Shown here piece after piece: positions 43,911-54,917 of a DNA stretch of 64,000 bases. Source of the DNA: Eutreptiella sp. 'Long Island Sound 2002' (taxonomy: Eukaryota > Euglenozoa > Euglenophyceae > Eutreptiales > Eutreptiaceae). Below the pieces are notes generated by a model. It worked only from the letters and a program-made list of their open reading frames with translations. It ran no database searches and was not told the origin of the DNA. Position 1 is the first letter of the stretch. The number at the start of each line of letters is the position of its first letter. The position numbers and the translations under genes are program-made. The stretch covers positions 64,733,725 through 64,797,724 of the forward strand of contig OZ038383.1 in the NCBI GenBank assembly GCA_964036045.1, written 5' to 3'.

Positions 43911-46900
43911 GGCGTTATGACCTCCAGTGGCTGCGTTAACATTGTGAACACACCCTGATTCGTCGACCCACTCATCTTGGAGCGGATCATCTGCTGGATT
44001 CAAGGCATTTTCAGCGTAATCTCGATCGGCATCGGACACCTGATCTGCACCTGAGACCTGATCCACACGATGGTTGCCCTTTCCACGTCCACGGCCACGG
44101 CCGCCGGATGATGGACCTCCACCGTCGCCACGCCCTCTGCCCTTACCAGAGAAAGGGGTCCCAGAAGGATTTCCCTTACCTTTACCCTGGAATCCTGGAG
44201 CATTTCCCTTGTTTGTACCGGATTGAGGGGTTTGGCCTGGATTTCGATTTCCGCCTCCGGCGGTGCTATTGGGATTTTTCTGGCCGTTCGGCTGCCCACC
44301 GGAGCCGGATGGAGTCCGATTTCCTGTGCCTTGGGACCCGCCAGGGCCTCCAGTATTTTTGTTTCCACCGGAGGGGGTCGGATTCCCTTTTCCAGCCTTC
44401 CCACCGTGCACCTGTCTGTCATTCCTGTCTGAATTCTGCGGATTACTGATATTTTCACCAATCACCTTGTGATCGTAAGGAGACCATCGGTGATTACCAG
44501 TAGAATGCGTCTTAGCTCGGTTCGTAGAACCTAAAAGAAGGCAGATGCTACATTGATCCTGAACATTCCGGTTGTCATTCACCTTTTTGTTGCCCTTTTG
44601 GGCCCCATTTTGGGTGTTTTGCTGGGTATTCTTGTTTCCCCCAAGACCCTCATGGAAATTCTGATTGGCGGCGTCGGCGAGCCGCTCAACCTCTTCCCAG
44701 AGTTCCTTCGGGGTGAACGAAAACACCCAGTTCTTGGCCTTCAGGCGATGGCCATGGAAGCTTACTCCCCTGTTGAGGACTTGGACAAACATGTCCCGAT
44801 CCTCGTGTTCATTAAACTTGATTTTCCACGTCTCCTCAGTGAATTTCACCTTGGTGAAGGACGTGGGGGAGCACTTTTGAAGTGCCTCCCTGACGGAGAA
44901 CCTGTTGGCAGAGGCATCGAAGCCTTCCACCTCCGCCCACCAGGTCTTGACCTTTTCTTCGGACTGTTTGTTCCGAAGGGTGGCGGCAGTTTCTGAGGGG
45001 ATCTTGTCAAAAATCAGATTTTTCAGCTCGGCACTAGAAAATTTTTCGCCTGAATGTTCAGCTTCTTCCACTAAATTCCAGAAGCGCTGTCTTTTGTCTT
45101 GCACTTCGTGCAAGATTAATCGCGAGAATGAAGGAAAATTCTTCAACATTTGGTGGTAGTGGTCCTCTGGCAGCCGGGATCCACGTACCTCCAACTGTTC
45201 CCACACCTCATCAAAGGTAAGGGGGGAACTTGTATCCTCGCGATCACTCCAGGTCCTGAGCCAAGTGTTGGCCGGCGCTCCCTCAAGGCAATCCAAGAGG
45301 GCCATCAGGAACTGATCATCTTGGAGTTTTTGAGTCTTAACCCACAGTTTAAATTCCCGTTGGAACTGAGGCCAACGTCGGGGGTTCCCATTATACTTCG
45401 GTTGCTTGGCAACCTGACGAAGTCGCAATGAAGTAGGATTAAGAAGCAAATCCAGCCCAACACCGGCCGTAATGGCAGACACCTTGGCGGCATCATTCGC
45501 CACACCAGCTCCGGCGAGGGTCTGGGCGAGCAACAGCTGGGCTAAGGTATTGGAATCAGCAGCAGGAGGGGCAATACGGGAGGCAGTTCGCTTGGCATTC
45601 TGAGCCTCAGTCCTAGTCTTCGCCGTCCTACTCTCAGAACGAGAGATTGTAACCCTTTCCTTTAGCTTGGTCCTGCTGATCCTTGCGTCGGTGGTCCTGG
45701 AGTCCACCGAAGGAGCAATTGAAAAAATTTCTGTCGCCTCCTCTGACGGCTCTGTTGCTTGTTCCACCGATGATGCGCCCTCAGACCGCATGTGCGTCTT
45801 GAAAAGATTTTTTATTCCCAGCGTTTCAATGATGAGGTGCATCTGATCTTTGACCGTTTGGAGCTCAGCATCTCGCTGCAATCTGCAGGAGCAGTCGGCA
45901 GGACAGTACATACCGTGTCCTGAAGGGCCTGAGCAGGCTGTCGGACCGCTGATCCCGGTGGTCCGCAGCCAGGAGTCCACTTGGGGAACTCCTTCAGCCC
46001 TGATTTCCAGACTTGCCTGCCTGGCCGCCTCTAAAATTCCCTCCTCAACCGCGGCGGCTAGATCGTCGCGGATGGAAACAGGGGGATGAGGGGCGGAGGG
46101 CCCGGGAACAGGTGCCGTGCTCTTCTCCTTCGGGAAGGGGCTTGCCTTCCAGATCTGCAAAAAAATGGCAAAAGAGTCATCTTCTTGAGAACGCCACCAC
46201 ATCCTGGTATTAATTTCGTCCTGAAGGAGGAAAAAATATTCCATTAAAAAATCAGAGGCGATTCTTTCTTGTCCGATCAGCTTAGACGTGGCTAAGAGAC
46301 AAAGGGCCTCAAGGGCCTCAAGGTTACGGGTCACTTCTGGAGACAAATGGTCGTCCCAGTGTGCCCAAGAGGCTGGTCGATTATAGCTAGGTACCTCACC
46401 TGGACCACCCATCTCAATGTCGTCCAGATCGGCTTCGATGTTCTCGAATGTTGGACATTGGTAAGGAATGTGGGTACCTGCCAGCTCCGTAAGGTCCACC
46501 GGAGCGTTGCCATCGTCGTAGGCCGGCGGATTCCAGCTACTCGATGGCCAATTTCGACTGGGATTATGGTAATTTGGGTCTCCACAGCTGCTGATGTGCG
46601 CCCTTCTTGGGCAGCTTGGACTGGCGCAAGGCATTCCTTTCAAGGCCTCGTTCGCGCAGCACCAAGGCAGCGTAATCGTTACTTCTCCAGTAGCGGCGGG
46701 GTCTACGGGGCCGTACTGGGGAGCGGGCTTTGGAGCAGAGACCACTGAAGCAACATTCAGGTAGCCTCTGCTACCATGAAAGTGCTGCCCTGGGTCGTTG
46801 ATGGTGCCGGAGGGCTCGGGGCCGGCAAGACCAGTGGGGCAGGCACGCGAGGAGTCGACCTGAACGCTGCTGTTGGGGGTAGAACCGGATACACGGACAC

Positions 46901-46940
46901 CAACGGAGGCGAGAGCAGCAACAACGGAAGCAAGATCCAT
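43908..46940 (-). CDS. gag: Element B Gag (1010 aa)
   Basis: Open Gag frame of the same architecture: LTR-encoded N-terminus, HGSRG across the primer site, capsid-like region, CSIC/His site, Gly/Arg-rich tail, single UAG. It differs from A by a one-codon deletion in the N-terminal third and scattered substitutions. Although B's pol is broken, this Gag could still be made. Confidence 0.87.
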   Translation of the reverse strand: MDLASVVAALASVGVRVSGSTPNSSVQVDSSRACPTGLAGPEPSGTINDPGQHFHGSRGYLNVASVVSAPKPAPQYGPVDPAATGEVTITLPWCCANEALKGMPCASPSCPRRAHISSCGDPNYHNPSRNWPSSSWNPPAYDDGNAPVDLTELAGTHIPYQCPTFENIEADLDDIEMGGPGEVPSYNRPASWAHWDDHLSPEVTRNLEALEALCLLATSKLIGQERIASDFLMEYFFLLQDEINTRMWWRSQEDDSFAIFLQIWKASPFPKEKSTAPVPGPSAPHPPVSIRDDLAAAVEEGILEAARQASLEIRAEGVPQVDSWLRTTGISGPTACSGPSGHGMYCPADCSCRLQRDAELQTVKDQMHLIIETLGIKNLFKTHMRSEGASSVEQATEPSEEATEIFSIAPSVDSRTTDARISRTKLKERVTISRSESRTAKTRTEAQNAKRTASRIAPPAADSNTLAQLLLAQTLAGAGVANDAAKVSAITAGVGLDLLLNPTSLRLRQVAKQPKYNGNPRRWPQFQREFKLWVKTQKLQDDQFLMALLDCLEGAPANTWLRTWSDREDTSSPLTFDEVWEQLEVRGSRLPEDHYHQMLKNFPSFSRLILHEVQDKRQRFWNLVEEAEHSGEKFSSAELKNLIFDKIPSETAATLRNKQSEEKVKTWWAEVEGFDASANRFSVREALQKCSPTSFTKVKFTEETWKIKFNEHEDRDMFVQVLNRGVSFHGHRLKAKNWVFSFTPKELWEEVERLADAANQNFHEGLGGNKNTQQNTQNGAQKGNKKVNDNRNVQDQCSICLLLGSTNRAKTHSTGNHRWSPYDHKVIGENISNPQNSDRNDRQVHGGKAGKGNPTPSGGNKNTGGPGGSQGTGNRTPSGSGGQPNGQKNPNSTAGGGNRNPGQTPQSGTNKGNAPGFQGKGKGNPSGTPFSGKGRGRGDGGGPSSGGRGRGRGKGNHRVDQVSGADQVSDADRDYAENALNPADDPLQDEWVDESGCVHNVNAATGGHNA
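46765..46776 (-). promoter_or_regulatory. Element B primer-binding site
   Basis: TGGTAGCAGAGG on the minus strand directly after the 5' LTR. Confidence 0.85.
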
Positions 46941-47309
46941 GTTGATTGTTATCCGGCAGAAAATCCCAGTCTATGAAGAAAATTGATGCGGATTATCCTA
47001 AGTACATCTGAGTGTCCAAAACTATCTGAAAAGATTTATATAAATCCGATTGTGAAAAAATATTTGGCTGATTTGGCTTCGGGCGCGCATCAGCGGCAAT
47101 TGGCGATTCCAGGTAATTGATCGGAACGCGACGGATTTACGATGAATGGACCGCGGAATCAGATCCGGCATATCAGAAATATATAGGTCTGATCCTGAGA
47201 CTGAGCTGCGAGGCGGCGATTCCGCCGAAGCAGAGAAAATGACCAAAATGTAGTCAATCTGGGGCAGATCTGTGAAAATCTGAGCAGATGGGGGTTAGCC
47301 GCACTTACA
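46777..47309 (-). repeat. Element B 5' LTR
   Basis: It is 533 bp; TATA box at 47179-47185; contains the gag ATG at 46938-46940; followed by target duplication GCAAC at 47310-47314. Confidence 0.95.
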
Positions 47310-47314
47310 GCAAC

Positions 47315-49640
47315 GCAACGCCAGCCAAAGGCCCGGGTCACGTGTGAGGCACTGGGCAAAGTGTTCATGGAAAGGGTGCAAGAAAACCACAAAGTTAGGG
47401 TTAGCTTTGTTGCAACGGCGGCTGACCCACCCATCCCTTTCGAGAATGTCGAGATTATTTTTGAGTTGCATTTGATGATCATCGGCAACGCATGCGCATT
47501 GGTCTGGGACATGCAGCAGACCTTGTCCGATTGTGACTGTGGTAGCGTAGACTCAACCGGATTGGGACTAAGCCTAGCCACGAACCAAACTCTCAGCTCC
47601 TCATCACAGTGTTGGTTCCTGATTGACCTGTGTCCCATGCACTTTGGTTGTGGTAGATCAAAGGTGGTTAAACACACGCAACACCAAGTCCCTCAATGCA
47701 GCACAACCCACCAAGGCAGAAACCGGTGGCGGACTGCCCACGGCCAGTGGCAGGCACCCGTAACTTCAGTGCCCATTGCCGATGGTTAATTACAGTCTTG
47801 CCATGTCAGAGGAAAGCATGCACACGGTTGTGTTGTGTTGTGGTGTCCTGTGATGTGCCATGCTTGGTAGTGCAATGGCGTGCCTTGCGGTGTTGTGTAG
47901 TGTGGTATTGTGGCATGTTGTGTTGCAATGCACCGTACTGTGTCATGCTATGATATGCTATGTTGTGGCATTGCAGTCCACGTAGTGTCCACATAGCGTT
48001 GGATTTTTCATATCAACATGAACAGCCGTTCTTGCACAACCACATCGTTTGGCCCCGGATCCCCTATGTGTCAAAGCTGGACCACTGGACCCCGGGGGGG
48101 GGGGGGGGGATTCCCTATTGCTTTCAAAGAACGCACCCACTTGGTTGCCAAAACTTGGCCCGCAAACCTTTGTGTGCACAAAATCGTAGCGCCTACATCG
48201 TGAAGGTTGCAAAATTTGAGGCACCCGAAACCCAAGTTTGTGCAAAATACAGAATCGTGGCGGTCGTTGGGATGTTGGGGTGGTGTCAAATGTCTATGCG
48301 AAATTGCGGCACATGTGGTCGTGCATGTTGTTGATACCGCTTTGTACTTGACTGAGCCTGCTGGACAGGGAGGGGGGGCGGGGGATAAGGATGTTGAGGG
48401 CGGGAAACCTTGGGGCCTAGAACAGGATCTGGTGTTGCACATGGTGGGAGAAGCTTAAGTTGAAAGCCATTGGCCACACTAATGCCAACTCTATGCCACT
48501 AGTATTGATGTCGCATATATAGATATGTGCGTGTCTGGTGGGCCATGCCTAGCAAGGTGACTTGGGGCACTGTAGTGTGCCGGGCAGCATTGGGGTGTAT
48601 GAGTGTTTACGACATCGCATCTGGTGACATGTGAAGGTCGGTCGGTGGAGTTGTGGCAGCACATTTTGGGGGCAACACACTTGAGCAGAACCAGGTTCAC
48701 AACCAACCTCTTGTGGGGCAGGGTGCAGGCGCACAATTGCAAAGATGAGAGAGAGTCAAGTAGGAGAGCAGCATTGCATGAGCCCCAATTAACCACGAAC
48801 CCAATCAGCAGCCCAATAGAAGGGAGTTGTGAGGAGAAAAGATATGGAATTTCCATAGCCGTTATGGGAGGCATCGGACACCAGGCTTGGGTCAAGACAC
48901 GGGCAGAGGCGGGGCAACGTGTCTACGCCGATCGTGCTCAGAGGGGAGGGCCAAAGTGCTTTGTACACAAACATGTCTCCATCCATGCATGGGGGGGGGG
49001 GCGGGGTTTGAGGCGTTAGGGCCGGTTACAACATTGCACCCAAATCGGGAGTGGTGGGGAGGTGGGTTGTGGTGCATGAAATCAGGGTGAGAGGATGCCA
49101 GTCATTGCACATGTCGGTGTGTTTGTGTGTGTCTTTGGGCAAGCGGAAAAAAAGTAGCGTGGTGCGGACGCGGTCGGGGTGGCACGAGCGCCCACCCAAC
49201 CCTACCCTCGGGGAACCAACTACGATACCACGAGGTACTAGCCACTACACTGCGACGACATTTGCACAACCAACACGACACCACTTAGTGGCCAAAGTCA
49301 GGGAACAGGGGTAGGGTGTGCATTAGGTCCAAGGGGCGTGGTGCGGGCGGGGTTGGGGCGGCGCAGGCGCCGCACCCTACCCCGCCAGCGTGTGTGCAAC
49401 ACCATGCAAGAGTCTCACTAACCTTGATTGGCCATATTCAAGGGGGAATAGTGAAGCCGGTTCGGACCCCCGTGGCCATCTTGGGGTCACTTGGGGTGTG
49501 TATCTATGTGCCGGCAAGCCGCCATGGGCTGATATCATACTCTCCCATCCACCTGATCTAACCCGATGTGATAGTGTGATAGGTTTGGCCATTCCGGCTA
49601 TGAGCGGCCATATTCAGAACCGAGGCACCGCCAGCGGAGA
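47315..49640. other. Unassigned stretch right of element B
   Basis: No protein-like ORF. A low-complexity TGTTGTG tract lies at about 47825-47970, and poly-G runs at 48092-48110 and 48991-49003. Nothing else recognised. Confidence 0.45.
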
Positions 49641-51721
49641 TTTATATATCTGAATATCAGGAATCAACAGGGTTTTATTATCATAATGTTTCCGTAATTT
49701 TTCAGCCTTTCGTTCTGATGGTCAATGTATCGGCGACTGTCAGTTGGCTCGCGATTTTGCGTTAACCGATTGGTTAACTGTTATTTCCAGATATTTTGGC
49801 GGACATTCCGTTGAAGGGTCAGATCTCATCAGCAAAGGGTTCGTTGCTTCCGCAATTCTCTAAATAAGCACTCGAAATTTTAATCAGAATTTTTCGCGAT
49901 GTCGAAATCGGATTTTCGACTTCGACATCGCCGCACTTGATTTGGACTTCTTCGAGTGGTCATACTCCTTTCCCTATGCCCGAATCAGGTTTCCCTTATA
50001 CTTGCCACCCATTTGACGTGGAGATATAAGGGAAACAAAAGTGAATCGTGGAACCACTTTGAAGGACCATATCTACGCGCGAGTGTGAGGAAAGAGAATA
50101 AGGAAGGTTGGGTTGCAAGCGCCTTAGTCTCAAGTTAATTTAGGAAGCATCAAACGCCTTTGGTGCACACACGTGCCCGGTGTAGCAAGGGAAAAGGGTC
50201 AAGAGGGTATAAAGTGATATATAGCTCTTGGACCGTGCAACCGAACATTTTAATGCGACTTTCGAGTGTGCCGCATGAGTGTTGGGGTTGCATAGCAACT
50301 TTCCTTGGGTTCCTACGTATTTTCAACGTGAAGTTATGTCAATGGAGGGACTTGGCATATCATGGTGGGAGCCGCTTTTGAGGGTATGTTTTATATGCAT
50401 GGTATATGTCTTGATATGCTCACGCCCATGTTATATATCTTCGTGTGGCCGAAGAGATGGGGAGCCATACGTGACAAGGGTTTTGCCCATGTCCCAATTG
50501 TGGAATTCAAAGCGCTAGACTAAGTCTACCGCATATGTATTGCTCATGGTATGTTTGGGAAAGAGATCCATGAGTGCACTCCCATTTTCATGGGGCATGT
50601 AGATATGGGTGGCGAAGGTATCTCCATGCGCCCGATTGGGGATCCAAGTGGGGGAATTGTTCGCAAATGGTTCCAATCATTTGTGTATTGAACCATGAGC
50701 GGATATCATGGGTGAGCATAGAGATATAGTATCATGACAACTTGGTATTTGGACATATTTTCATGTTTTTGACCTCATTGTATGCTCATTTTTGTGTTTT
50801 ATGTGCTCAACTGGTCGGCTAACAGCAAAGTGCCTAGAGATCCGTGAACCATGGTATGTTGATTATATGTTGGCATATGCTTCGGTGTCGTACCTCACCA
50901 TATGCCGGATCACGTGGTCACTTTGGCTTGGCGCACGAGGCCTCACAAAATTAGGTCTCAAACTCATGAGCTAACTTGTGAAACATGCCATGTACATAAC
51001 CGGAGGAGTTTCGGAGCCAATGATGGGATATTCTTGGGCATGGACCTTTGGTCTATATCACCCTTGTATATTACTTTCCGGTTTGACACATGCATGGAGC
51101 ATATGAACATTTGCCATATGCATTTTTGAGTATATAATTGATTTTTGGGCATAATGGTGTGATTTGCCTGATTTTGCCATGTTGTGAGGTCATCTTCATG
51201 GGGCAGTTCTCCAAGCCCATTCGACTCCAAGTCCAACCAAGGTTATGTCAGGGTAGGGCATGGTCCTGAGTGCCACTCTAGGCCATGACACGCCACCTCC
51301 CCTATTGGGCTAGGATTTATAGGCTTGGGAGTGAACACATTTTTGGGGTTTGTGTAGTGACTTGTGACACATGGCATTCAGCCATCTCATTTGACCTGGT
51401 TCAGGGCAATATGTTGGTGAGTCAAGGGAAGGTCTTGAGTCCAGGGAATGAGGGGTTTATGGCTGTGAATGTGTATGTTAACCTCTTTCCCCAACTTTGC
51501 TTTATTTGTGTTCATATGCCAATGTCAGGGCTTTCTTCCTTGGTGCAATTCTTGTACATGCCCGCCACCGTGGGAATACCGGTGTGCTGAACGAAAGCCC
51601 GCAGCCTGATTCGGATTGTGAATTGGGTCATTGCTGTATTTGTGGGATCTGGTTGCTATTCAGGGTTGAAGGAGGATTTTATTTTCTATATTTTTGGATT
51701 TGGAACCTTGGATTTTGAGGA
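49641..51721 (+). other. AT-richer non-coding block, possible 5' LTR/leader of element D
   Basis: Composition differs from both neighbours: AT-richer, many ATATGC and TATATA motifs, no long ORF. It ends at the ATG (51722) of element D's gag frame, 86 bases before that element's primer-binding site, so at least its right end should belong to the 5' LTR. No matching 3' LTR is in the window, so the left border cannot be set. Confidence 0.35.
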
Positions 51722-54714
51722 ATGCAATCGTTGATCAGGAGCAAATCGGCAGGGGTTACAGGCGGAAGGGGCACAGCGGGGGCCGGTCCTGGTAGGGACC
51801 TTCTTTATGGTAGCAGAGGCTTACCTGCTGCCCCTACCAACCGCCGACCCGGGGACTTGGGCCCTTATGAGCCCTGCCCAAGTACGCCCCGGGTGCGTAT
51901 TGTGGACTCGGTGGAGACCACACCGGAGATTGGGGCCATAGAAGAACCGAGACGTTCAAGAACATGGCGAACTCCGGAAGTAGAAGCCCGAAGAGAAGTA
52001 CGACAGTCGGGAAGAGGAGGACGTAACATGGAGGACCTGGTCTCCATGTGTGAGCGCCGCTGCCGAAAGGCATGCAACCTCCGCTCTGCCGCGGAGGACT
52101 CTGATGAGGCCTGCCACTCAGGCAGCAGTGGAGAACGGGCCCGGCGCTACCGGAAGCGCGGGTCACCCAAGTCCGCGGCAAGGGACGCCGGGGCTATGGA
52201 CACGGACCCCAGCCCGGTCAGGCGGTGGTAGTCCGAGGGGCACTCCGAGGGCTATCGGACAGCCTACGAGCCACCTTCGGAGCCGGAGATGTCCGCGTCG
52301 ATCGCCAGGGCGCATACGGCCCCCGAGCCCGCCCTGCAGCACGACGCCGAGGGCTTGGAGAGGCCAGCCAGGGCCCGGACGGCACCTGTGCCCCGGCACA
52401 CGGGACCAGAGACGGACGCCATAGGCGATACGCCCATGGGCGATGAGTCTGAGGTGCCGGGAACCGCGGGTTGCGCTGAATCCGGCGGAAAGCACGCTGC
52501 GTGCCACTGCGAGCACGTGTCCTTCCTCATGGGCAAGTACCCGAAGATGGGGATGGACGCCATCGTGCATCACCTTGACCGCCTGGACAACGCCAAGGAC
52601 GCTCTAGAGGAGGACGTCGCGGGGATCCTGGACGACCAGTCGGCCGCGGAGAACCACATGGAGGAGCTGCGAGCGGATCAGGCCCGGTACCGGGAGAATC
52701 TGGAGCTGGCCCTGCAGAAGCAGCAGCAAGTGGTGGACAGCCTCCTCCACTTAGTGGAGGACATGTCGGGACGCCTGAGAAGGCTAGAGGAGCGACAGCC
52801 CCTCGCCTCGGGTCCGGAGCTCCCGGCAAAGCCGGCCGCGGTAGAGCTGGTGGAGCGGGTTAAGACCCTCAGGAGCGCCATGGAGAAACCCATGGGCGGC
52901 CCTGCAGAGGCACCATACGCGCCTCCGCGTGTTGACCCGGGTGCGCTGCCGTATGTTCCCCTGTTCAGCGAATCCACAATGCTCGGGGAACACACGGCAC
53001 CGGCTGGGTCCATGCGGGAAGGGCACGTGACCACGGACCCGAGGAGCCTGACGGTACAGATGTCCCATGCCGCCCAGGATGTACCGCTCACGACGAATAT
53101 GGCAGTCTATGCGGAAGAGAAGATCGAGATCCAGAACCAGACCATGCAGGGGCGAACCATGGGAAGCGCCGACGGACATGGTCGAGGCCATCCAAGCGGA
53201 AACCTGTGGGCGAAGGATCCCAATACGGGGATATGGACGGCCGATGGGGCAAATCCTTCCCGCATTCCAAACCCCATGGGTTCAGGCCCAACTGGACCGC
53301 ACTCCATGGAGGAGAGGGATGTACGGGGAGTGTACTCACGGCCCCCGGCCACAGGTGGTATCCGTCTCGGTGGAGTGGTGGCTGGAGACGTCGGAGACGC
53401 CATCAGGATTGACGACCTCAGGGGAATCAAAATCCCCTATTACGACGGGAACCCGTCCGACCTGGATGACTTCATCCTGGACTGGGAGGACTTCGCCGAG
53501 GAGGTCGTCGGCGAGATGCGGGGAGCGCCGCGGGACAAGTGGGTATGCCGGACATTCCCACACCGGCTGGCGCAGGACCTCAAGGAGGAGCTGCGGGATC
53601 AGATCCGGGAAGGATTGATCCGCACGGAGCAGGCCTGCCTCCAGTGGCTGGAGGATGAGGAGCGGGTGGACGCTCCGAATCAGAAGCTGGAGGACCTGTG
53701 GTCCATTCCACTGCCGCTGGACCGCGGAGAGTTGCGGGTCCGGGAGTGGAACCGGTATCTGCGGAAGTACCGCAGATGCCTCAAGTTGGTGGAAGACTGG
53801 AACGAGGCCAGTGAGATCCGCCACTTGCTGAAGGACGTCCTCCCCGGCAACTGGAAGAGGAGAGTGGAGGACGAGGAGAAGAAGAGGGCGAAGAAGCGCG
53901 TGGCGGTGAGGATTATGGCGGCGGAGGATACCCATGCAGGTATCATGGAGTTCTTCAGGAGGAACCTGGGCGGGGCGAACCCAACCGGATGTTGGGCATG
54001 AAGAACGCCGTGTACGTGGAGGTGTTTGGAGACTCCATGGGGCAAAGGTTGCTGCGCCTCAACAACGTGGAGTGGAGGCGCGGGGAGCCGCTGAGGATGC
54101 AGGTCATCTTCGCCCGCATGAGCCTTGACGAGATCGTGAAGTACATCACGGTGGAGTTGAAGCTCAATGCGAAGAACGAGGCCCACGTGCAGGATTGACA
54201 TGGTCATGGACAACGAGTCCACCGAGAAGACCGCCATCATCGAGAGATCCAGGAGGACACGGCCAACTCCGCGGAGGATGGTAGTGGAAGTGGCCAAGAC
54301 CACTGGTCCCGGGAGGATCACGAGGAGGCCCATTTCTTCGCGTTTGTGGCGCACAACGTGAAGAACCATGGGCAGGATCGGTCCAGATGGAGCCAGGTGG
54401 GACCCAAGAAGGGCAAAGAGCCAAGGAGGATCGGGAACCCACCGCTCTCGTTCCGGGAGTACAGGTCTCAGCACGACGGGTGCTGGGTCTGTTATGGCAA
54501 GGGAAACAACCATGCACACGACCATCGTCAGTGCAAGGTGTATGAGGCGCACAAGAAGGCCTACTTCGCAGCCCACCCCGAGAAGAAGCCCAAGGAGCAG
54601 CGGATTTCCGACTGGAAGGCGAAGGGCGGAGACGGGGGAAAGGCCAAGGCAAAGGCCAAGGAAAAGGCTGAGGAAGAGGCTATGGTGGTGGACCTGGCCA
54701 GGACCGACGAGTAA
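51722..54714 (+). pseudogene. gag: Element D gag (nonsense and frameshifts)
   Basis: The frame opens at ATG 51722, reads through the primer site as YGSRG, and meets TAG at 52229-52231. It then continues in the same frame to 54001, with a coiled-coil-like Glu/Leu/Gln stretch (about 52660-52800) and a capsid-like region starting YYDGNPSDLDDF (about 53440). At about 54000 the homologous reading shifts frame (LGMKNAVYVEVFGD) and again before 54346, where a segment with CWVC-x8-H-x4-C gives an extended zinc knuckle followed by a Lys/Glu/Ala-rich tail. Some of the shifts could be introns or programmed, but random decay is simplest. Confidence 0.65.
51808..51819 (+). promoter_or_regulatory. Element D primer-binding site
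   Basis: TGGTAGCAGAGG, the same initiator-Met tRNA complement as in A, B and C. The LTR before it ends in TTTA and not the usual CA, possibly a C-to-T change. Confidence 0.7.
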
Positions 54715-54917
54715 GGTCGATCGAGGAGGTTGCTGAGGACATGTTGAGGACGTTGGAGGAACTCAAGGCCCAGCAACGTGGTGGACAAAGTCCTGGCGGA
54801 TCGCAGCCGGAAGGGGCTGCGGGAAGTCAAGTCTAGAGGAGTCCCCACGGGAGTGGGACCTCGGAGGTCTCTCCTCCGAAAATCAGTGGAATCCCAGAGA
54901 AAGCGAAGGCACATCGG

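Larger units (their letters stand above)
25561..47309 (-). mobile_element. Ty3/gypsy chromodomain LTR retrotransposon, copy B (split by C)
   Basis: The two 533 bp LTRs (25561-26093, 46777-47309) share private variants and differ at only two sites I can find. The element is flanked by GCAAC at 25556-25560 and 47310-47314. Element C plus one copy of its target duplication interrupts it at 32,736-43,518; without these, B is about 10,966 bp, matching A. B is same family and orientation as A and C. Its gag is open; its pol has a nonsense codon, a 1-base deletion and the C insertion, so B is dead for pol. Confidence 0.95.
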
